This document shows, piece by piece, positions 1 to 5,025 of a stretch of 6,906 nt of DNA. Under the pieces are notes generated by a model that saw only the letters and a program-made list of their open reading frames with translations, made no database searches and was not told the DNA's origin. Position 1 is the first letter of the stretch; the number at the start of each line of letters is the position of its first letter. Made by a program: the position numbers and the translations under genes. Source of the stretch: Acidimicrobiaceae bacterium (GTDB lineage Bacteria > Actinomycetota > Acidimicrobiia > Acidimicrobiales > RAAP-2); contig PMFY01000343.1 in assembly GCA_003157945.1 (NCBI GenBank), positions 1-6,906 on the forward strand, written 5' to 3'.

Positions 1-159
1 GAGCTCACCCCGGACGAGCTCCGGGAGACCCTGGTCATGCTGGCCCCCTACGCGGGCTATCCCAACGTCGCCGGACTGGTGGTCCCCTGCGAGGAGGTCA
101 TCGGCACGTGGGAGGCCGAGGGCTCGCCGGCGTGGGACGGCGACGAGGGGCCCGGGTAG
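1..159 (+). CDS. Carboxymuconolactone decarboxylase (CMD/AhpD-like) family protein, C-terminal part
   Basis: This is the last 52 codons of a gene that begins before the window, read in frame from base 1 to the TAG at 157-159. The peptide opens with LTPDELRETLVMLAPYAGYP, which matches the C-terminal helix of the CMD family (typically 'l..eElrE.l.hla.YaG.P'), followed by a helix with VAGLVVPCEEVIG. The tail is acidic and Gly/Pro-rich. Family members are small all-helical proteins, either gamma-carboxymuconolactone decarboxylases of aromatic catabolism or AhpD-like peroxidase partners. The CxxC active site of AhpD proteins is not in this fragment but would lie further upstream, so the subfamily cannot be decided; the single visible Cys is residue 30 of the fragment. 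The LLM oxidoreductase starts 27 bases downstream on the same strand, which suggests co-transcription in a small redox or catabolic operon. The family call is fairly secure; the substrate is unknown. Confidence 0.8.
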   Translation, partial: ELTPDELRETLVMLAPYAGYPNVAGLVVPCEEVIGTWEAEGSPAWDGDEGPG

Positions 160-186
160 GGCCGGGGGCGTCCGGGAACCGGTCCG

Positions 187-1158
187 ATGTTCACCCTGCG
201 GTTCGACATGCGGGCACCGTCCACCGGTGCCCCGGTGGACGAGCTCTACGCCGCCGCGCTCGAGATGACCAGCTGGTCCGAGGAGCGCGGCGCGGTGGCG
301 GCCATCGTGTGCGAGCACCACGGACAGGCGGACGGGTACCTGCCGTCCCCGATGATCCTGGCCACCGCCCTGGCCGCCCGCACCTCGTCGATCCAGATCG
401 TCCTGGCCGTCCTCGTGCTGCCGCTGTACGAGCCGATCCGACTGGCCGAGGAGATGGTGGTGCTGGACATCATCAGCGGCGGACGCGTCCGGTACGTCTG
501 CGCGGTGGGCTACCGCGAGGACGAGTACGGCATGTTCGGCGTCGACTTCCGGCGCCGGGGTCGTATCGCCGACGAGTGGCTGTCGGTGCTGCTGGCGGCC
601 AAGACGGGTGAGCCGTTCGAGCACGACGGCCGGACCATCCGGGTCACCCCGCGCCCGTTGACACCCGGGGGTCCGTCCGTGTCGTGGGGCGGCGGCAGCG
701 TGGTCGCGGCGCGTCGGGCCGGTCGGAACGGGCTCGGGTTCTTCGCGCAGACGGACGACGAGTCACTCCGGGACGCATTCGAGGACGCCTCGCGCCAGGC
801 CGGCCACGAGCCCGGCTGGTGCTTTCTCCCCCCGAGGGACCTGCCCACGAGCCTCTTCGTCGCCGACGACCTGGACCGGGCGTGGGACGAGCTCGGCCCC
901 CACCTGCTGCACGACGCCCGCAGCTATGCGGCCATGAACGCCGGGGACACCACCACGACCAGCATCTCCTTCGCCGGCTCGGTCGAGGCGCTCCGGGCGG
1001 AGGGGAGGAGCCACCGCGTCGTCACCGTGGCGGAGGCGGTCGAGCTGGCCCGGTCGGGCCTCGCGCTGCCGCTGCACCCGCTCGTCGGAGGGCTCCCTCC
1101 GGAGATCGCCTGGCGTTACCTCCGCACGGTCACCGACGAGGTGATCCCGGCGCTCTGA
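187..1158 (+). CDS. LLM-class (luciferase-like) flavin/F420-dependent oxidoreductase
   Basis: A 323-residue protein of the bacterial luciferase-like monooxygenase superfamily, a TIM-barrel fold that binds FMN or coenzyme F420 and oxidises or reduces small organic substrates in the cytoplasm. Visible signatures are the N-terminal strand FTLRFDMRAP (2-11), SEERGAVAAIVCEHHG (31-46) with the His44-His45 pair at the usual active-site strand, LPSPMILATALAARTSSI (52-69), LPLYEPIRLAEEMVVLDIISGGR (78-100), GYREDEYGMFGVDF (108-121) and the late strand VSWGGGS (165-171). The C-terminal LHPLVGGLPPEIAWRYL (296-312) is typical of a large actinobacterial subgroup. Length is normal for the family. ATG 187 is chosen because the first beta strand starts immediately after it; Met8 would remove that strand. 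No good Shine-Dalgarno sequence is visible, which suggests translation coupled to the CMD gene 27 bases upstream. In actinobacteria such proteins often use F420, but cofactor and substrate cannot be read here. Confidence 0.9.
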   Translation: MFTLRFDMRAPSTGAPVDELYAAALEMTSWSEERGAVAAIVCEHHGQADGYLPSPMILATALAARTSSIQIVLAVLVLPLYEPIRLAEEMVVLDIISGGRVRYVCAVGYREDEYGMFGVDFRRRGRIADEWLSVLLAAKTGEPFEHDGRTIRVTPRPLTPGGPSVSWGGGSVVAARRAGRNGLGFFAQTDDESLRDAFEDASRQAGHEPGWCFLPPRDLPTSLFVADDLDRAWDELGPHLLHDARSYAAMNAGDTTTTSISFAGSVEALRAEGRSHRVVTVAEAVELARSGLALPLHPLVGGLPPEIAWRYLRTVTDEVIPAL

Positions 1159-1173
1159 GCACTGCGGGGTAGG

Positions 1174-1206
1174 CGGCCGGACCGGCACCGGTCGTGGCTC
1201 CGGCCG
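1174..1206. terminator. Candidate bidirectional terminator hairpin between convergent genes
   Basis: The 52-base gap between the stop of the LLM gene and the stop of the convergent glycosyltransferase contains a perfect 8-bp inverted repeat, CGGCCGGA at 1174-1181 and TCCGGCCG at 1199-1206, around a 17-base loop. A competing smaller hairpin, GGCTC (1196-1200) with GAGCC (1206-1210), overlaps the right arm. Neither is followed by a T-run in either direction. Intrinsic terminators in very GC-rich actinobacteria often lack a clear U-tract, so shared termination is plausible by position but not proven. Confidence 0.4.
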
Positions 1207-1210
1207 AGCC

Positions 1211-2815
1211 TCAGGTCCCGGCGGCGGCGTACTCCGTCAGGTTCATCGGCTCGTAGTACTTGGTGGTGTCGGCGGTGACCCGTTGCGTGGTCGTCCGGCC
1301 GGGCACCGCCTGCAGTGCGCCGGCGATCAGTTCGCAGCGCAGACCGTAGGTCTGATAGCCGGGCTCCCATACCAGCCACACGGAATGTGAGGGACCGGCC
1401 CGGTGCAGGAGATGGGTGGCGAACGCCCCCGGGTCGGTGCCTTGGACGGCCTGGGCGTAGTCCACCCAGTCGACGATGCGCGGACCCGTCCCCCGTGGAT
1501 AGGTCACCAGCTCGTAGCGCTCCGGCTCGACCAGCAGCCGCTGGACACTCGGACCGAGCTGATCCGGGCAGAAGGCGATCACGTCGCCCGGTCGGGCCCG
1601 GTTGTTGAGCACCGTCGCCACCTCGGGCGCCTGGGTCCGCTGCGTGTTCACGTTCTGGAACGAGATGGCCAGGCCGGCCGCGACGGCGACGGCCACGAGC
1701 ACGGCACGGCCCTTCGGATGCAACAGCGTCGTCGCCCCCAGGCCGACGAGCAGCAGGACCGGGAGGAACACGACGGCGGCGTACCGGGACGAGAACGTAC
1801 TGGACGACAGCAGGCCACCGGTGATGGCCAGCAGCAGGGTGACCACGACGGCGAAGGTCAGGCCGCGTCCCCTCGACCGGGTGTGCAGGTCGAGCTCGAT
1901 CAGGCGCGTGGACCGGCCGACGCCGAAGAGGGCCAGGGCGGCCAACGCGAAGTAGATCAGGGACAGGACCCGGCCCTGGTTGGTGGCGGTCGCCGACTGC
2001 ACTCCCTGATTGGCGGTGAACCCCGTGACCGCGTTGGTCAACGCCGCGAAGTTGGCCGGCGTGCCCCAGGGGGTCCCGGTGTGCTTGGACTGGTAGAGGA
2101 ACGTGGGTACCCAGGGGGCGAACGCCAGGACGCCGACGGCCAGCGCCGCCAGGACCTTGGCCGGGCGCTTCCAGCTGTCGTCGCCGCCCCGGTGGCGGAG
2201 CACGACGACCAGCACGAACATCCAGAGTGCCGTGGCCGCCACCAGATAGAGGCCCCAGTACTGCGTGTACAGCAGCAGCGCCGTCACGACGGCCGTGGCC
2301 ACCAGGTTGCCGGCCCGGGGCTCGGCCAGCCCGCGGTGGAGGGCCAGGAACCCGAGGCCGGTCAGCAGGATGACCAGCGAGTACATCCGCGCCTCGGTCG
2401 AGTAGAAGATGGCGAACGGGGCACTCGCCACCAGGACGAGGACGACCCAGGCCGTCACCGGCCCGCCGAGCCGGCGCCCCGCCAGCCAGGCCACGGGCAG
2501 GGTGGCCACGCCGATCACGCCGGCGAGCGCCCGGGTGGCCAGGTCGGAGGTCCCGAACACCGACATCCAGAAGTGCAGCAGCACGTAGTAGGCCGGCGGT
2601 GCCCCGTCATGGCGGAGAGCCCCGGGGATCGCATGGAGGGGCAGCGACGAGATGTTGACGGTCAGCGCCTCGTCCAGCCAGAGCGCCGAGCGGGTGTCGA
2701 ACCGGAGCACCAGTCCGACCACCACCACCAGGAACACACCGACCCCGGCGACCACGCGGGTCCGCCCCTGCAGCTGCGGAACCCGCAGAATCCCCCCCGG
2801 GTCCTCCTCTGGCAT
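1211..2815 (-). CDS. GT39-type (PMT_2/ArnT-like, GT-C fold) membrane glycosyltransferase
   Basis: A 534-residue polytopic membrane protein, numbered from the ATG at 2815. It belongs to the GT39/ArnT-like group, which transfers a sugar from a polyprenyl-phosphate carrier to an acceptor on the outer face of the membrane. Seen in order: a short cytoplasmic N-terminus; TM1 (about 21-38); the loop motif LWLDEALT (45-52), with Asp48-Glu49 as the expected catalytic/metal-binding acidic pair of GT-C enzymes; HDGAPPAYYVLLHFW (69-83); RALAGVIGVATLPVAW (95-110); FYSTEARMYSL (137-147); about ten more hydrophobic segments; FSSRYAAVVFLP (341-352); and an extracytoplasmic C-terminal domain (about 390-534) with only two cysteines, Cys416 and Cys494. 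The ORF is open back to 2926, but that longer start would run across the divergent promoter and into the neighbouring gene. ATG 2815 has a TACCAT box six bases upstream, consistent with a leaderless start. Donor sugar and acceptor are unknown. Confidence 0.87.
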   Translation of the reverse strand: MPEEDPGGILRVPQLQGRTRVVAGVGVFLVVVVGLVLRFDTRSALWLDEALTVNISSLPLHAIPGALRHDGAPPAYYVLLHFWMSVFGTSDLATRALAGVIGVATLPVAWLAGRRLGGPVTAWVVLVLVASAPFAIFYSTEARMYSLVILLTGLGFLALHRGLAEPRAGNLVATAVVTALLLYTQYWGLYLVAATALWMFVLVVVLRHRGGDDSWKRPAKVLAALAVGVLAFAPWVPTFLYQSKHTGTPWGTPANFAALTNAVTGFTANQGVQSATATNQGRVLSLIYFALAALALFGVGRSTRLIELDLHTRSRGRGLTFAVVVTLLLAITGGLLSSSTFSSRYAAVVFLPVLLLVGLGATTLLHPKGRAVLVAVAVAAGLAISFQNVNTQRTQAPEVATVLNNRARPGDVIAFCPDQLGPSVQRLLVEPERYELVTYPRGTGPRIVDWVDYAQAVQGTDPGAFATHLLHRAGPSHSVWLVWEPGYQTYGLRCELIAGALQAVPGRTTTQRVTADTTKYYEPMNLTEYAAAGT

Positions 2816-2827
2816 GGGGGCATGGTA
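2816..2827 (-). promoter_or_regulatory. Candidate leaderless -10 box for the minus-strand glycosyltransferase
   Basis: On the minus strand, TACCAT occupies 2827-2822 and is followed by six bases (2821-2816) before the ATG at 2815. That is the TANNNT-N6-RTG arrangement typical of leaderless actinobacterial transcripts, with transcription expected to begin at the A of the start codon. No convincing -35 hexamer is present: the sequence 17 bases upstream is TCAGTG. There is no Shine-Dalgarno sequence before this ATG, which fits a leaderless start. The match is short and could be chance. Confidence 0.4.
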
Positions 2828-2866
2828 CCGGGTGTCCGACGTCCCACTGACGGGCCTGGAGCATGG

Positions 2867-2901
2867 TTGACGCCCCAGTAGGCCACGACTAACTTTTGCG
2901 C
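2867..2901 (+). promoter_or_regulatory. Sigma-70-type promoter for a leaderless transcript (TTGACG-N17-TAACTT)
   Basis: The -35 hexamer TTGACG (2867-2872) matches the consensus at five of six positions. A 17-base spacer (2873-2889) follows, then the -10 hexamer TAACTT (2890-2895), which fits TANNNT. Six bases later (2896-2901) comes the GTG at 2902, so the predicted transcription start coincides with the first base of that codon. No ribosome binding site is present upstream. This is the most AT-rich patch of the intergenic region. The element supports GTG 2902 as the true start of the downstream gene over the TTG at 2896, which would lie between the -10 box and the start site and so would not be transcribed. 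Confidence 0.65.
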
Positions 2902-4833
2902 GTGCGCGGTGGATCAGGTCGGACATCGACTCGCGCCGGCTCCCCTTCTGCCACGCAGTCGTCCCCGTCCACGGCGGACGTCAGCCCCTCCCCGGCGGAA
3001 GGTTCCGCGTTCCCCACCAGGGAGTTCGTCGCCTGCGCAGCGGTGGGCGTCGCGGCCGTAGTGGTCACGACACTGGTGGCCTGGTTCGTGAAGTCGAAGG
3101 GTGTGAACCTCACCGGAGACGAACCGTCCTACATCATCGAGGCCCAGGCGTACCTCCATCTGAGCCCCCACGTCCTCAGCACCATCCGATCCGACCTGGC
3201 CCGCAACGCCCTGTCGGCGTTCGCCCCGGGCACACCGGTCTCGGCGGTGGAGTCCTTCACGGGACCCCACGGAATGGTCAGCGCGTTCGAGCCCGGCCTC
3301 GGCATCCTGCTGATCCCCTTCGTCGCCACCGGACGCCTCTTCCTGGGCGGCACCGTCGGCGTCATCACCCTCAACACGGCGGGGTTGATCCTGCTGCACC
3401 GCCGGGCGACCCGGCTCGCCGCCCTGGGCCGGCGGGGCCAGGTGCTGTTCGCCCTGCTGCTCACGGCGCCGGCCCTGCTGGTCGTGGCCAACCAGATCTA
3501 CCCGGACCTGGTGTCCGGGGTGGCGCTGGCATGCGGCCTCGTGGAGGTGGCCCTCATCGAACGCCGTGCAGTGGTGCGGCGGACCAGCGCCATCGTGGTG
3601 CTGGTGGTGGCGGGGTACCTGCCATGGCTCCAGGTCAAGAACCTCTTGCCCGCCGCGGTCCTCCTCCTCGCCTTTCTGGTCGCCGGCCGTCGGACCGGTT
3701 CGGCCTGGCGGCGGCTCGTGGTTCCCGCCATCGCCCCGGTCGTCGCCTGGCTCCTCCTGCTCCTCTACAACCACTACTACTTCGGGCACCTGGGCGGCCT
3801 GCCCGAACCCCTCCCCCGGGCATCGAGGAACGGGCTCGAGTTCACCCTCGGGCTGCTCTTCGACCGTCACCAGGGGATGTTCGTCCAGGTACCGTTCGCG
3901 CTGGTCGGCCTGATCGGGCTGTGGGTGGCCCGGAGGCGACTGCCCGTCGCCGTGATCGCGTCGGTGCTGGGCGCCGGCGCCATCCTCCTCCTGAACGGCA
4001 CCTACGTCTCGAACCCCTACGGCGGCCTGACCCTGGCCGGCCGCTTCATGTGGACGATCCTGCCCGTCCTGCTGCTCTGGACCGCCATCGTGATCGGCAG
4101 GTGGCAGCGGGCGGGCCGGTTGCTGTGGACACCGATCGGGGTGGTCGTCGCCGCGTGGATCTACCAGGCGGTCCCCATCCTCACCGGGAACCACGTCTAC
4201 TACAACGCCTACAACCCCACCGCGACCCCGTGGGACCCCTCGTCGTGGCCCGGGTGGTGGACGGGTTTCAACAGGATCCTCCCGCAGTTCGACCTCCCCG
4301 GTCACCCGTTGGGTGCGCCCTCCTGGGCCCTGCTCGTCGAGCTGGGGCTGTGCGCCATCGTGCTGATCGCGGCGTGGGAGTACATGCGACCGGACCCCTT
4401 CGCCCGTTGGTCGGTGGTGACCATCGCCGTCCTCGTCGTCGTGGTGGGCGTGGCCCTGGTGGTGGCGGAACCGCTGCACCCGACGACGGCCCTCACCTAC
4501 GACTCCCAGCAGCTCGGCGCCCCGGTGGTCGGCGGCACCGGCGGCGGGACGTCACCGCTCGTCCCACTGCAGGGCGTGGCCCCGAGCACCTACCGGCTCA
4601 CCCTGGCGTACTCACTGGCCGGTACCGCGCCGACGGGGTCGATGACGATCTCGTGCGACGGGGCCGACGGGTCGGCCACGACCACGGTCCACACGACGTT
4701 GGCCGCGGATCGTGCGACAGCCGTGGCCACCGTGCACTGCGCACAGGCCGGCACGGTCGCCAGTCGGCTCGGGGCCGGTCCGGGAACGGTGCTCCACGTG
4801 TCCTCGCTGCAACTCGTCCGCTCGGGACCCTGA
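2902..4833 (+). CDS. GT-C-like polytopic membrane protein (putative glycosyltransferase) with C-terminal extracytoplasmic domain
   Basis: A 643-residue membrane protein, numbered from GTG 2902. A Ser/Pro/Thr-rich cytoplasmic tail (1-40) precedes TM1 (42-63). Right after it comes NLTGDEPSYIIEAQAYL (69-85), with Asp73-Glu74 as the likely GT-C acidic pair. FEPGLGILLIPF (129-140) follows, then about a dozen hydrophobic segments, the loop LLFDRHQGMFVQVPFALVGL (318-337), and YGGLTLAGRFMWTILPVLLL (373-392). The combination of 'tGDEPhYL', '.PGl..L..P', 'FDR..G' and 'GRF' recalls a broad group of mostly uncharacterised bacterial GT-C-like proteins, so a polyprenyl-phosphate-sugar glycosyltransferase role is an inference. 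After the last TM (503-522) a Thr/Gly/Ala-rich, beta-looking domain (523-643) should face outside; its only cysteines, Cys585 and Cys613, could form a disulfide. It is divergent from the GT39 gene and upstream of the exported propeller protein. Start alternatives are TTG 2896 and later GTGs. Confidence 0.8.
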   Translation: MRGGSGRTSTRAGSPSATQSSPSTADVSPSPAEGSAFPTREFVACAAVGVAAVVVTTLVAWFVKSKGVNLTGDEPSYIIEAQAYLHLSPHVLSTIRSDLARNALSAFAPGTPVSAVESFTGPHGMVSAFEPGLGILLIPFVATGRLFLGGTVGVITLNTAGLILLHRRATRLAALGRRGQVLFALLLTAPALLVVANQIYPDLVSGVALACGLVEVALIERRAVVRRTSAIVVLVVAGYLPWLQVKNLLPAAVLLLAFLVAGRRTGSAWRRLVVPAIAPVVAWLLLLLYNHYYFGHLGGLPEPLPRASRNGLEFTLGLLFDRHQGMFVQVPFALVGLIGLWVARRRLPVAVIASVLGAGAILLLNGTYVSNPYGGLTLAGRFMWTILPVLLLWTAIVIGRWQRAGRLLWTPIGVVVAAWIYQAVPILTGNHVYYNAYNPTATPWDPSSWPGWWTGFNRILPQFDLPGHPLGAPSWALLVELGLCAIVLIAAWEYMRPDPFARWSVVTIAVLVVVVGVALVVAEPLHPTTALTYDSQQLGAPVVGGTGGGTSPLVPLQGVAPSTYRLTLAYSLAGTAPTGSMTISCDGADGSATTTVHTTLAADRATAVATVHCAQAGTVASRLGAGPGTVLHVSSLQLVRSGP

Positions 4834-4842
4834 GCGACTCCG

Positions 4843-4858
4843 CCGCCCTGTGGGGCGG
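4843..4858 (+). terminator. Terminator-like hairpin after the second glycosyltransferase gene
   Basis: Nine bases after the TGA at 4831-4833 there is a perfect 6-bp stem, CCGCCC (4843-4848) with GGGCGG (4853-4858), closed by a TGTG tetraloop. It is followed by AAGGTG, with no T-run. Position and stability fit a transcription terminator that would uncouple the downstream surface-protein gene, but the missing U-tract leaves it tentative. Confidence 0.4.
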
Positions 4859-4961
4859 AAGGTGTCCGGACGGCCGGAGCCTCCTCGATGACGGACTCGC
4901 GGCCGGTGTCCGGAATCGGCTCAAGGTTCACCTCGTCGTGCCGATCAACAAGATGGGATTC

Positions 4962-4991
4962 GTGTCGGCCGTATCGTCGCGGCTGTACGAT
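4962..4991 (+). promoter_or_regulatory. Weak candidate promoter for the exported propeller protein
   Basis: TACGAT at 4986-4991 fits the TANNNT -10 pattern and lies 34 bases before the ATG at 5026, giving a predicted leader of about 28 bases that contains the GAGGGG ribosome binding site. The -35 region is poor: GTGTCG at 4962-4967 with an 18-base spacer matches only three consensus positions. The 192-base gap and the hairpin behind the upstream gene make an independent promoter plausible. Within the gap, the 10-mer GGTGTCCGGA occurs twice in direct orientation (4861-4870 and 4905-4914). I see no further structure there. Confidence 0.3.
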
Positions 4992-5012
4992 CGCCGCGGC
5001 CAGCCACAGCAT

Positions 5013-5018
5013 GAGGGG
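5013..5018 (+). promoter_or_regulatory. Ribosome binding site that decides the start of the exported protein
   Basis: GAGGGG lies seven bases upstream of ATG 5026. Two other in-frame ATGs exist at 5011 and 5020. The first has no Shine-Dalgarno sequence before it and actually overlaps this one; the second sits only one base from it. Spacing therefore favours 5026. This is the only clear Shine-Dalgarno sequence seen in front of a gene in the window. Confidence 0.6.
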
Positions 5019-5025
5019 AATGACT

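Noticed and set aside
2838..2843. GACGTC palindrome in the divergent intergenic region as an operator
   Set aside because: A six-base palindrome is expected often by chance in DNA this rich in G and C, and there is no second copy or longer symmetry around it.
1403..2881. A 492-codon open frame on the plus strand opposite the GT39 gene
   Set aside because: Its translation is Arg/Gln/Gly/Asp-rich low-complexity sequence with no domain motif, the usual antisense shadow in high-GC DNA. The minus strand carries a coherent GT39 protein with TM segments and motifs.
2816..2926. A 37-residue N-terminal extension of the GT39 protein starting at 2926
   Set aside because: It would overlap the divergent gene and its promoter, and its residues are not membrane- or GT39-like. 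ATG 2815 has a well-placed -10 box.
2914..4479. A 521-codon open frame on the minus strand opposite the second GT-C gene
   Set aside because: The product is a His/Gln/Asp/Arg/Gly-rich shadow without hydrophobic core or motifs; the plus frame is clearly a polytopic membrane protein.
4861..4914. Direct repeat GGTGTCCGGA (4861-4870 and 4905-4914) as a regulatory iteron or attachment site
   Set aside because: Only two 10-base copies, both made of common GC-rich words, with no nearby integrase, tRNA or replication gene.
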